A stretch of DNA of 64,000 nucleotides from an uncultured Pelagibacteraceae bacterium (GTDB lineage Bacteria; Pseudomonadota; Alphaproteobacteria; Pelagibacterales; Pelagibacteraceae). Below the pieces are notes generated by a model that was not told where the DNA came from, did no database searches, and saw only the letters and a list, made by a program, of their open reading frames with translations. The position numbers were made by a program, and so were the translations under genes. The DNA is taken from positions 62,001 to 126,000 of the forward strand of contig CACJLY010000002.1 of NCBI GenBank assembly GCA_902594335.1, in the 5' to 3' direction. Within the stretch, counting starts at the first letter, position 1. Each line of letters starts with the position of its first letter. This document shows positions 18,487 to 26,075 of this stretch, in pieces.

Positions 18487-19431
18487 ATGAAATTATCTAC
18501 AGAATTATTAAATAATCTTATTGAAATTACCTCGAATTCCGCAATAGCTTGTTATCCATACATAGGCAAAAATGAAAAAAAATTAGCTGATAAAGCTGCA
18601 ACTGATGTGATGAGATATCAATTAAATAAATTAAACATAAATGGAAAAGTTGTAATAGGTGAAGGTGAACTTGACGAGGCCCCTATGCTATACATAGGTG
18701 AAACTCTTGGCAATGGTAATGGACCCGATATAGATATAGCTGTAGATCCTGTTGAGGGGACAAACTTTGTTGCAAAAAATTTACCTGGTTCAATGTCTGT
18801 ATTAGCGGTTGCAGAAAAGGGAAATTTACTTAATGCACCAGAAACATACATGGATAAAATTGTTACTGGTAATCATATTCCAAGAGGATCTCTAGATATA
18901 GATTTTACAGTTGAAAAAAACATTAATATTTACTCAGATATTACAAAAAAGAAAAATTCAGACATAACAGTATGTATCCTTAATAGACCCAGACATAATA
19001 AAATTATAAGCGAATTAAGAAGGCTGGATGTAAATATAAAATTTATAACAGATGGTGATGTTTCTGGGGCTTTGCTTGTTTCAGATAAAAAATTTAACGT
19101 AGATATTTTTATGGGTATTGGCGGAGGTCCAGAAGGTGTTATTGCAGCTGCGGCTTTAGATACTTTAAATTGTAATTTTCAAGGAAGATTCTTATTCAAA
19201 ACAACGGATGATAAAAATCGAGCCTATAAAATGGGAATAAAAGATTTAAACAAAAAATATGAAATTTATGAAATAGTCAAGGGTGAAAGTATTTTCTGCG
19301 CAACTGGTATTACATCTGGAGATTTAATGAAGGGTGTAATTAAGCAAAACAATAAGTACATTACTGAGACAATTATCACTCATAATAAATCTGAATTAAA
19401 GCTGATAAAAAAAGAGGTTTCACTTACTTGA
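18487..19431 (+). CDS. glpX: Class II fructose-1,6-bisphosphatase
   Basis: Gluconeogenic phosphatase of the GlpX (Li+-sensitive, inositol-phosphatase fold) family. Metal-site motifs GEGELDEAPMLYIGE and DPVEGTN are intact, along with a GGGPEGVIAAAAL segment near residue 215. At 314 residues it is close to the usual 320-335. GlpX is the FBPase type used by many alphaproteobacteria. The gene starts three bases after the transporter stop. Confidence 0.96.
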   Translation: MKLSTELLNNLIEITSNSAIACYPYIGKNEKKLADKAATDVMRYQLNKLNINGKVVIGEGELDEAPMLYIGETLGNGNGPDIDIAVDPVEGTNFVAKNLPGSMSVLAVAEKGNLLNAPETYMDKIVTGNHIPRGSLDIDFTVEKNINIYSDITKKKNSDITVCILNRPRHNKIISELRRLDVNIKFITDGDVSGALLVSDKKFNVDIFMGIGGGPEGVIAAAALDTLNCNFQGRFLFKTTDDKNRAYKMGIKDLNKKYEIYEIVKGESIFCATGITSGDLMKGVIKQNNKYITETIITHNKSELKLIKKEVSLT

Positions 19432-19456
19432 TTATTTGAAAAAATTACAATAAAAG
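19428..19456 (+). promoter_or_regulatory. Candidate promoter for tRNA-Glu
   Basis: TTGATT (19428-19433), a 17-base spacer and TAAAAG (19451-19456), with initiation expected near 19463, four bases before the tRNA. The -35 box overlaps the end of glpX. The -10 box is weak, so the call is tentative. Confidence 0.35.
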
Positions 19457-19466
19457 ACCCTCCACT

Positions 19467-19541
19467 GGTCCCTTCGTCTATCGGTTAGGACACATGGTTT
19501 TCATCCATGAAAGAGAGGTTCGATTCCCCTAGGGACCGCCA
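19467..19541 (+). tRNA. tRNA-Glu (anticodon UUC)
   Basis: A 75-base tRNA: acceptor GGTCCCT/AGGGACC, D arm GTCTATCGGTTAGGAC, anticodon stem CATGG/CCATG with loop TTTTCAT (UUC), T loop TTCGATT, discriminator G and encoded CCA. One T-stem pair appears mismatched (A-C), which is tolerated. It abuts the convergent bamE stop. Confidence 0.95.
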
Positions 19542-19542
19542 T

Positions 19543-19995
19543 CTATTTTTTTTGTCTACTTGGAGCATTTATTTTCTCCCTAACTGTACTAAGTATGTTG
19601 TAAAGAGTGTTGTTCTGGCTAAATTTCTTCTCAGTTATTTTTTCAGCAATTTTTATATCATTCATATCCTTAAGAGATAAAAATTCTTTTTTTGATACAA
19701 TACCCATATTATTAAATTCTAGTATAATTATATTATTATGGGAAATTTTTTGTTTACCTAATTTAAAAATTGATTGTGCTTCTTTTTTTCTTTCAATATA
19801 AAACCAAATATTATTGAATTTACTTTTTGATGATGGTGGCCCAACTATTTTTCTAACATCATTTTTGTTAGTGTTGTTTATAACGATTTCATCATATTTT
19901 TTTTCTGTGAACCTAATGCCGTGAGTATTAGAAACTTTATTTATTGAACAATTCAGTGTAAATAAAAACAGTAAAATTAAAAATATATATTTCAT
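19543..19995 (-). CDS. bamE: Outer-membrane assembly lipoprotein BamE (SmpA/OmlA)
   Basis: Small lipoprotein of the BAM complex that helps insert outer-membrane beta-barrels. Lipobox LFTLNC gives Cys16 as the acylated residue. The SmpA/OmlA core is visible as a helix (NKNDVRKIVGPPSSKS) followed by IWFYIERKK and an ILEFNNMGIVSKKEF strand pair. At 150 residues it includes a basic C-terminal tail. Its start codon abuts that of the divergent next gene with no spacer. Confidence 0.85.
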   Translation of the reverse strand: MKYIFLILLFLFTLNCSINKVSNTHGIRFTEKKYDEIVINNTNKNDVRKIVGPPSSKSKFNNIWFYIERKKEAQSIFKLGKQKISHNNIIILEFNNMGIVSKKEFLSLKDMNDIKIAEKITEKKFSQNNTLYNILSTVREKINAPSRQKK

Positions 19996-20469
19996 ATGAA
20001 TAATGAATACTTAAATATTTACAATAATTTAATTAGATTAACTAGAAATAAAAACATTTATTTAAACCTAAAAAATACTGATACATTTTCAGATCGTTTA
20101 GTAATCCTTCTGTTTCATTTTGGTTTTTTCTTAAAACTTTACAAAGATCAGTTATCTAAAAATAAATCTCAAGATTTATTTGATTTTATAGTGAGACAAA
20201 TAGAATTATCCATAAGAGAGATTGGTTATGGCGATGTAGCTGTAAATAAAAAAATGAAAGATTACGTTAACTTATTTTATTTAATTTTGGAAAAAATAGA
20301 AAAATGGGAAAACCTCGATAAATATAAAAAATTTGATCTGATGGCTGAATTTTTGAAAATTCAAGAGGATAATGTTTTTTTTAGCAGTTATTTTGACAAA
20401 TATAGAGATTTTCTTTTAAAAAACTCTTTTAAAATCTTTACAAAAGATATATTAAACCTTAAATTTTAA
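19996..20469 (+). CDS. Cbp3-type ubiquinol-cytochrome c chaperone protein
   Basis: The 157 residues show the Ubiq_cyt_C_chap pattern: [22 protein letters not shown], then [37 protein letters not shown]. The Gly-Asp-x-x-Val-xx-KMK signature is conserved from mitochondria to alphaproteobacteria. It is thought to assist cytochrome b / bc1 complex assembly. The gene starts immediately next to the bamE start on the other strand, and rpmF follows two bases after the stop, as in many alphaproteobacteria. Confidence 0.87.
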   Translation: MNNEYLNIYNNLIRLTRNKNIYLNLKNTDTFSDRLVILLFHFGFFLKLYKDQLSKNKSQDLFDFIVRQIELSIREIGYGDVAVNKKMKDYVNLFYLILEKIEKWENLDKYKKFDLMAEFLKIQEDNVFFSSYFDKYRDFLLKNSFKIFTKDILNLKF

Positions 20470-20471
20470 TT

Positions 20472-20651
20472 ATGGCTGTACCTAAACGTAAAACTACAAA
20501 ATCTAGATCTGGTAAAAGACGTTCTCATATAAAAGTGTCATCTAAAAATATTATTGAGGATAAGAAATCTGGTGAATATAGATTGTCTCATCATTTAGAT
20601 TTAAAAACTGGTTTTTACAAAGGTAGACAAGTTTTAGATCCAAAAGAGTAG
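20472..20651 (+). CDS. rpmF: 50S ribosomal protein L32
   Basis: A 59-residue protein beginning [19 protein letters not shown], the L32 hallmark, then [18 protein letters not shown]. It is the C-minus form: no zinc-binding cysteines. The position before plsX (rpmF-plsX) is the standard bacterial arrangement. Six bases separate it from plsX. Confidence 0.97.
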   Translation: MAVPKRKTTKSRSGKRRSHIKVSSKNIIEDKKSGEYRLSHHLDLKTGFYKGRQVLDPKE

Positions 20652-20657
20652 TTTTTT

Positions 20658-21665
20658 ATGAGTAACCCAATAATTATTGCTATTGATGCAATGGGTGGTG
20701 ATGATTCTCCAAATAAAGTTATCGAAGGTATAAGTTTACATTCTAATATTTCAGAGGATGTAAAATATAAGATTTTTGGAGATAAAAATTTGATTACACC
20801 CCTGATTAAAAAATATAATTTATTCACTGAAAAATTTGAAATTATTCACACTAACAATTATATATCTGGTGAAGACACACCTTTATCTGCAGCAAAGAGA
20901 GGTAAAGATACTAGTTTGTGGCTTGCGATAGAGACTTTAAAAAAAAACGATGCACATGCAATTGTATCTGCAGGTAATACTGGCGCTCTTTTTTTAATTT
21001 CAAAATTAAATTTAAAAATGATTGAAAATATTGATAAGCCTGCATTATCTGCTTTATGGCCAAGTAAAAAAGGCATGAATGTAGTTTTGGATTTAGGAGC
21101 AAATATTGAATGCAATTCAAAGAATTTAATAGATTTTTCAATAATGGGATCAGCATTATTAAATGCATTATTTAAAAATGTTAGACCAAAAGTTGCTTTG
21201 CTTAATATTGGTTCAGAAGAATTAAAAGGTAATGCTATAATTAAAGATACTTTTCAAATACTTAATGATCAAAAATATTCTATATTTGATTTTAAGGGTT
21301 ATATAGAGGGGAACCATTTAATGGATGGTGATGTTAACGTAATTGTTGCAGATGGATTTACTGGTAATATTGCTCTTAAAACTGCTGAGGGCACATCGAA
21401 TTTTATAATAGATGAATTAAAAAAAGCATTAACAACTTCAATAATTGGTAAATTTTCATCCCTGTTAAATTTTAATAATTTAAAAAAGTTTAAGAATAAA
21501 CTTGATCCCAGACTTTACAATGGTGCAATATTACTTGGTTTAGACAAGCCAGTGATCAAAAGTCATGGATCTACAGACTCAATTGGTTTTGCGAATTCAC
21601 TAAAAGTTTGTGAGCAAACAATTAAAGGAAAATTAATAGATAAAATCAAAGAAAACATTAGATAG
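20658..21665 (+). CDS. plsX: Phosphate acyltransferase PlsX
   Basis: Peripheral membrane enzyme making acyl-phosphate from acyl-ACP for phospholipid synthesis. The N-terminal IAIDAMGGDDSPNKVIEG signature, SAGNTGAL, LDLGANIEC and VADGFTGNIALKTAEG segments are all present in 335 residues. The stop overlaps the following ihfA start by one base. In many alphaproteobacteria fabH sits between plsX and ihfA; it is missing here. Confidence 0.97.
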   Translation: MSNPIIIAIDAMGGDDSPNKVIEGISLHSNISEDVKYKIFGDKNLITPLIKKYNLFTEKFEIIHTNNYISGEDTPLSAAKRGKDTSLWLAIETLKKNDAHAIVSAGNTGALFLISKLNLKMIENIDKPALSALWPSKKGMNVVLDLGANIECNSKNLIDFSIMGSALLNALFKNVRPKVALLNIGSEELKGNAIIKDTFQILNDQKYSIFDFKGYIEGNHLMDGDVNVIVADGFTGNIALKTAEGTSNFIIDELKKALTTSIIGKFSSLLNFNNLKKFKNKLDPRLYNGAILLGLDKPVIKSHGSTDSIGFANSLKVCEQTIKGKLIDKIKENIR

Positions 21666-21961
21666 TGACTAGAATAAATTTAACAAAAAAAGATATAATA
21701 AATTCTATTTATATGCAGATTGGATTTTCAAAAAAGATTAGTGAGACATTGCTTGAAGATATTTTGCAGCTTATATTAATTAATATTGTTCAGAAAAATA
21801 AGGTAAAAATTGCTAAGTTTGGAACTTTTACTTTGAGACAAAAAAAGCAAAGAATAGGTAGAAATCCAAAAACTAGAGAGAGTAAAGTTATTTCTAAAAG
21901 AAATGTAATTCTTTTTAAACCTTCAAAAGATTTTAAAAAATATATAAATAATAATGAATAA
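21665..21961 (+). CDS. ihfA: Integration host factor alpha subunit
   Basis: DNA-bending nucleoid protein of the HU/IHF family; 98 residues. N-terminal LTKKDIINSIYMQIGFSKK, then VKIAKFGTFTLRQKKQRIGRNPKT, where the GRNPKT turn at the tip of the DNA-gripping arm is diagnostic, and a C-terminal helix with FKPSKDFKKYI. The start is GTG, overlapping the plsX stop by one base. Context before a MerR regulator identifies it as IHF-alpha rather than HU. Confidence 0.93.
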   Translation: MTRINLTKKDIINSIYMQIGFSKKISETLLEDILQLILINIVQKNKVKIAKFGTFTLRQKKQRIGRNPKTRESKVISKRNVILFKPSKDFKKYINNNE

Positions 21962-22325
21962 TTCAAAAGAGAATAGTAAATATAAAACAATTGGAGAAGT
22001 TGCCAAAATATTAAATCTTGTAGATAAACAAAGAGGTACATTGTCAACCCACACTATTCGTTTTTGGGAAAAAGAGTTCAGACAAGTTAAGCCAAAAATT
22101 TTTACAGGTAAAAGAAGGTATTATGATGAAAATACTATTAACATTTTAAAAAAAATTAAATTTTTGTTAAAAGACAAGGGAATGACATTAAATGGTGCAA
22201 AAAAAGTTTTAAATTCTATGGACTCAGATATTGACGTATTATACAATACCTCTATAAAACAAAAAGATATTATTAAATCAAAACTTATAAAAATTAAAAA
22301 ATTAATTACAGAATTTAAGAACTAA
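21954..22325 (+). CDS. MerR-family transcriptional regulator
   Basis: N-terminal winged helix of MerR type (YKTIGEVAKIL, TIRFWEKEF, GKRRYYDENTINILKKIKFLL) followed by a short helix ending at residue 123. No effector-binding domain or metal-binding cysteines are present. This short regulator follows ihfA across alphaproteobacteria, but its targets are unknown. It overlaps ihfA by eight bases. Confidence 0.88.
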   Translation: MNNSKENSKYKTIGEVAKILNLVDKQRGTLSTHTIRFWEKEFRQVKPKIFTGKRRYYDENTINILKKIKFLLKDKGMTLNGAKKVLNSMDSDIDVLYNTSIKQKDIIKSKLIKIKKLITEFKN

Positions 22326-22326
22326 A

Positions 22327-22518
22327 ATGGCAAAGAAAACACATGTAAAAGTTAGATTAGTCCCTGAAGCTAAACCTGACAGCCCTTTCTTTTATTATGT
22401 TAAAAAACCTGCTGGTGGAGAAAAAGCTAAAGTTAAATTAAAAGCAAAAAAATATAATCCAGCGACTAGAAAACATGAAGTTTTCGTGGAAAAAAAATTA
22501 CCTCCACACAGTAAATAA
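22327..22518 (+). CDS. rpmG: 50S ribosomal protein L33
   Basis: A 63-residue basic protein with the L33 pattern (KVRLVPEA, FFYYVKK, KLKAKKYNPATRKHEVFVE). It is slightly longer than usual because of an inserted PAGGEKAK stretch and a PPHSK tail, and it is the Cys-free form. It follows the MerR gene by one base and ends one base before the convergent chorismate mutase stop. Confidence 0.88.
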   Translation: MAKKTHVKVRLVPEAKPDSPFFYYVKKPAGGEKAKVKLKAKKYNPATRKHEVFVEKKLPPHSK

Positions 22519-22519
22519 T

Positions 22520-22813
22520 TTATTTTTTTTTATTAAAATTTCTTCTTTCAAAATCTATATATGCATAGATCATATTTTTCCATATTTTATTTGTAATTTT
22601 TGGATCAATTTTATTTTTAATTGATTTTTTTTTTATATTTTTAAGGATTAAATTAATTCTTTTTTGGTCAACGATTTGGTTCTTTTTTTCTTTAAGTGCC
22701 AAAACTCTTTTAACCAAGTTAGTTCTTTTCTTGATTATTTTTATTAATATATTATCTAAAATATCCAGTTCTTTTCGTATTTTACTTAATTTTTGTTTTT
22801 TTAATGGCGACAT
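22520..22813 (-). CDS. Chorismate mutase (AroQ type)
   Basis: All-helical 97-residue protein with the AroQ pattern: KIRKELDILDNILIKIIKKRTNLVKRVLALK, later VDQKRINLILKNI, and a last helix. The first-helix Arg, the Lys of the KRVLALK helix and the QKR segment correspond to the active site that converts chorismate to prephenate in Phe/Tyr synthesis. It stands alone, not fused to a dehydratase or dehydrogenase. ctaA is divergent from it, with starts 43 bases apart. Confidence 0.85.
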   Translation of the reverse strand: MSPLKKQKLSKIRKELDILDNILIKIIKKRTNLVKRVLALKEKKNQIVDQKRINLILKNIKKKSIKNKIDPKITNKIWKNMIYAYIDFERRNFNKKK

Positions 22814-22856
22814 TTATATATTTGGATAATTGAAAAATTATTATATTTATCCATTT

Positions 22857-23888
22857 ATGTATAGTGAAAATCTAAGGGTTAATAATCAAATATCAACATG
22901 GCTTATAATCATGTTTTGGATAATTTCAGCGATGATTATAGTTGGAGGTTTAACTAGATTAACTGATTCTGGATTATCAATTACTCAATGGCAATTATTC
23001 TCTGGTTTCTTTCCACCACTTAATGATTCTCAATGGATTATGTATTTTGATTTATATAAAGAGATACCCGAATTTAAATTGCAAAATTACGATATGACCA
23101 TGCAAGAATTTAAAGTAATTTTTTGGTGGGAATGGGCTCATAGATTTATGGGAAGGTTAATAGGCTTAGCTTTTCTAATTCCACTAATATATTTCACTTT
23201 CAAAATAAAATTTAAGAAATTAATAAATCTTTATTTCATTTTTGCTTTAATATGCTTTCAAGGATTTATAGGTTGGTATATGGTAAGTAGCGGCCTAATT
23301 GATAGGGTTGATGTTAGTCATTATAGATTATCTATACATTTATTAGTAGCTTTTCTTATTTTATCTTTAATTTTTTGGAATTATTTAAAAATAAAAGTTA
23401 AAAACAACTTTCAAAATACTATAAGTATAATATTCCCATTGAGTTTTCTTTTTTTAGTCTTTTTACAAATTTCTATTGGTGCTTTTGTCTCAGGAATGGA
23501 TGCAGGTAAAATTTATAATTCCTGGCCATTAATGGGTGACTCAATTTTTCCAAATGATAATAATGTTGTTAATCTATTTAAATTATCTGCCTTTAGCGAT
23601 CCTTCTCTTGTTCAATTTATACATAGAAAATTAGCTTATTTAATAGGATTATTTTATCTGTATTTATTATTTTATATTTACAGGAATAAAAAAACTGACT
23701 TATATAAATCAGTTAACGTTTTAGGAATTTTTATAATTTTGCAGATTGTCTTAGGAATATTTACTTTATTATATGGTGCACAGATATTAATTGCATCTAT
23801 GCACCAAATAAGTTCTATATTTTTAGTAGCTTCTTGTATCTATTTTTTATTCATAAATACAAGATCTAACTTACAGCTTTCAAATTAG
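22857..23888 (+). CDS. ctaA: Heme A synthase
   Basis: Inner-membrane CtaA/Cox15 that oxidises the C8 methyl of heme O to make heme A for cytochrome aa3. Eight hydrophobic segments; heme-ligand histidines sit in WAHRFMGRLIG, HYRLSIHLLVAF, FIHRKLAYLIG and SMHQISS. GGLTRLTDSGLSITQW is the family opening. I use the ATG at 22857 (MYSENLRVNN); a TTG nine codons upstream is possible. The 3' end overlaps the convergent metY gene by 23 bases. Confidence 0.95.
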   Translation: MYSENLRVNNQISTWLIIMFWIISAMIIVGGLTRLTDSGLSITQWQLFSGFFPPLNDSQWIMYFDLYKEIPEFKLQNYDMTMQEFKVIFWWEWAHRFMGRLIGLAFLIPLIYFTFKIKFKKLINLYFIFALICFQGFIGWYMVSSGLIDRVDVSHYRLSIHLLVAFLILSLIFWNYLKIKVKNNFQNTISIIFPLSFLFLVFLQISIGAFVSGMDAGKIYNSWPLMGDSIFPNDNNVVNLFKLSAFSDPSLVQFIHRKLAYLIGLFYLYLLFYIYRNKKTDLYKSVNVLGIFIILQIVLGIFTLLYGAQILIASMHQISSIFLVASCIYFLFINTRSNLQLSN

Positions 23889-25191
23889 GTTTTCCAGAAG
23901 CTCCTAAAGCTTGTTCTAGATCAGCTATAATATCATCCGGGTGTTCAATACCTATAGACAATCTTACATATCCTGGTGTTACACCAGCAGCTAAAAGTTC
24001 CTCTTCAGTCAATTGACTGTGAGTAGTTGTTGCTGGGTGAATAGCTAAACTTCTTGCATCCCCAATATTTGCCACGTGATAAAACATTTTTAATGACTCA
24101 ATAAATTTTTTACCTGCTTCAACACCTCCTTTAACTTCGATACCTACAAGCGCTCCATTTCCTCCCTTAAGGTATTTTTTAGATCTTTCACCAACTTCTC
24201 CCTCATGAAGACTAGGGTAGATAACTCTTTCAACATTTTTATGTTTTTTCAAAAAATCAACTGCTTTTTGAGCATTAGAACAATGTTGTTTCATTCTTAA
24301 CGGAACAGTTTCAAGACCTTGTATTATTCCCCATGCGTTATCAGGCGCTAATGGAGCACCCAGATCTCTTAATAGACACACACGAGCTCTAACTACAAAC
24401 GAGACATTTGCTCCAGTTAATTGTGGAACAACTTGACCCCACACAGCTCCACCATAACTAGCATCTGGCTCATTAAACAAAGGTTGTCTTTTTGGATCTT
24501 TAGTCCAATCAAAATTGCCTCCATCTACAACGCAACCTCCAATAACTGTACCATGTCCTCCAATAAATTTAGTAAGGGAGTGAACAACTACTGCTGCACC
24601 ATGTTCAAGTGGTTTGCAGATTACTGGAGAAGCAGTATTATCCATTATTAGTGGAATACTATACTTTCTACCTATATCTGAAACTTCTTTTATCGGAAAT
24701 ACTCTTAAATAAGGATTTGGTAAAGTTTCTGCATAAAAACATCTTGTTTTATCATCAATTAATTTTTCAAAATTACTTGGATCCGATGGATCAGCATATC
24801 TGCACTCAATACCTAATTTTTTAAGTGTGTGAGTGAATAGATTTACCGTTCCACCATATAAATCAGTTGAACTAATAAAGTTATCTCCTGATTGACAACA
24901 GTTTAAAATTGCAAATGTAGATGCAGCTTGTCCTGATCCTACACTAACACATGCTAAACCACCCTCTAATGCTGCTACTCTTTTTTCTAGTACATCATTA
25001 GTTGGGTTCATCATTCTTGTATAAATGTTACCGAATTCTTTTAGTGCAAATAAATTTGCTGCATGATCTGTATCATTAAATTGAAACGAAGTTGTTCTAT
25101 AAACAGGAACAGCTACTGCTGTAGTTGCAGGATCACTTCTATAATCTCCTCCATGCAACGCTATTGTTTCCGGATTTTTATTTTTGCTCAT
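23866..25191 (-). CDS. metY: O-acetylhomoserine sulfhydrylase (distal copy)
   Basis: PLP-dependent Cys/Met-metabolism enzyme that makes homocysteine from O-acetylhomoserine and sulfide (or methionine from methanethiol). The PLP lysine is in VHSLTKFIGGHG, with LYGGTVNLF upstream and NIGDARSLAIHPATTTHSQL near the C-terminus, the usual MetY pattern. It is the third gene of a minus-strand unit metY-hydrolase-metY and is clearly paralogous to the first copy. A 65-base leader separates it from the hydrolase gene and can form a start-codon-masking hairpin. Substrate split between the copies is unknown. Confidence 0.93.
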   Translation of the reverse strand: MSKNKNPETIALHGGDYRSDPATTAVAVPVYRTTSFQFNDTDHAANLFALKEFGNIYTRMMNPTNDVLEKRVAALEGGLACVSVGSGQAASTFAILNCCQSGDNFISSTDLYGGTVNLFTHTLKKLGIECRYADPSDPSNFEKLIDDKTRCFYAETLPNPYLRVFPIKEVSDIGRKYSIPLIMDNTASPVICKPLEHGAAVVVHSLTKFIGGHGTVIGGCVVDGGNFDWTKDPKRQPLFNEPDASYGGAVWGQVVPQLTGANVSFVVRARVCLLRDLGAPLAPDNAWGIIQGLETVPLRMKQHCSNAQKAVDFLKKHKNVERVIYPSLHEGEVGERSKKYLKGGNGALVGIEVKGGVEAGKKFIESLKMFYHVANIGDARSLAIHPATTTHSQLTEEELLAAGVTPGYVRLSIGIEHPDDIIADLEQALGASGKPNLKAVS

Positions 25192-25245
25192 TTTTTCCCC
25201 TATATTGTTTTTTATTCATATTAAACTAAAAGGAAAAAATACAAT
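25189..25245 (-). promoter_or_regulatory. Metastable leader of the second metY gene
   Basis: Read on the minus strand, ATTTTTTCC (25240-25232) is perfectly complementary to GGAAAAAAT (25198-25190), which covers the ribosome-binding purines and the first bases of the start codon. The same U tract, as ATTGTATTTTTT (25245-25234), can instead pair with AAAAAACAAT (25212-25203). The two pairings exclude each other. This could be a regulatory switch, but A/T tracts make chance pairing likely. I could not match it to a known SAM riboswitch class. Confidence 0.3.
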
Positions 25246-25256
25246 CAAGCTTTTTT

Positions 25257-26075
25257 TTAACTTGATAATGGGGGGTAATTAGATGTTATAAACTTTTTTA
25301 GAACTGTTAAAACTCTATCTGCTTCTTCTAACAACATCATATGTCCGCAATTATCTATAATATCAACTTGACTACCATCAATTAAAGAAGCAAGTTTTTT
25401 TCCCTCTTTAACAGGGCACATTTTGTCATCTGTTGCTAAAATTGATAGAGTAGGGCATTTAATTTTTTTAGCTGCCTCAAATCCGTTCTTGTAATTATCA
25501 CAAGCTCTAAAATCTACACCTAATGTATTCTGTATGGTTCTAGATTTTGCAAGCATTGTTCCTGTGTTGATATGGTAAAGACCAGGTACTGGATGACCAC
25601 CAAAGTGACCGGCAGGACCATGGGCCCAATCCATCATTAAATCTACTGCTTTTGGATCGTTATTTTCAGCTAATGAAAGTAGTTCGGGATTCATAGGTAT
25701 AGCACCAGCTCCACCCATTAAACTCAAAGTTTTAATTTTGTTAGGATATCTTGATGTGCATTCTACAGTTACTAAACATCCCTGCGAGTGTCCTACCAAT
25801 GAAGCTGCTTTATGACCAACAGCATCAATAACAGAACTTACCCAATCAGCCATTTCTTCAATTGATTTAAGACTTTTGCCACTTGACAATCCATGTCCAG
25901 GAAGGTCAACAGCTAAAGAGTTATAGCCATGAAAAGCAAAGTATCTTGTTTGAAGAACCCAAGTCATGTGTGTTAAACCACTTCCATGAACAAAGATTAT
26001 CAAAGGTTTTTTTTTATCAAAAGGTCTTCCGCCGGTAGAGGCAAAAACCTCATGACCATTTACTTCAAATTTCAT
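25257..26075 (-). CDS. Alpha/beta hydrolase between the metY copies
   Basis: A 272-residue alpha/beta-hydrolase fold protein without signal peptide. Oxyanion region HGSGLTHMTW, nucleophile Ser in GHSQGC, acid Asp in ATDDKMCP and catalytic His in NCGHMMLLEE are visible. It overlaps the first metY by four bases, so the pair is translationally coupled. It does not look like MetX homoserine acetyltransferase, which is longer. A role in acyl-ester or thioester chemistry linked to sulfur assimilation is only inferred from context. Confidence 0.8.
   Translation of the reverse strand: MKFEVNGHEVFASTGGRPFDKKKPLIIFVHGSGLTHMTWVLQTRYFAFHGYNSLAVDLPGHGLSSGKSLKSIEEMADWVSSVIDAVGHKAASLVGHSQGCLVTVECTSRYPNKIKTLSLMGGAGAIPMNPELLSLAENNDPKAVDLMMDWAHGPAGHFGGHPVPGLYHINTGTMLAKSRTIQNTLGVDFRACDNYKNGFEAAKKIKCPTLSILATDDKMCPVKEGKKLASLIDGSQVDIIDNCGHMMLLEEADRVLTVLKKFITSNYPPLSS

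Noticed and set aside
20615-21168. Minus-strand frames inside plsX
   Set aside because: Shadows of plsX with no start context or family resemblance.
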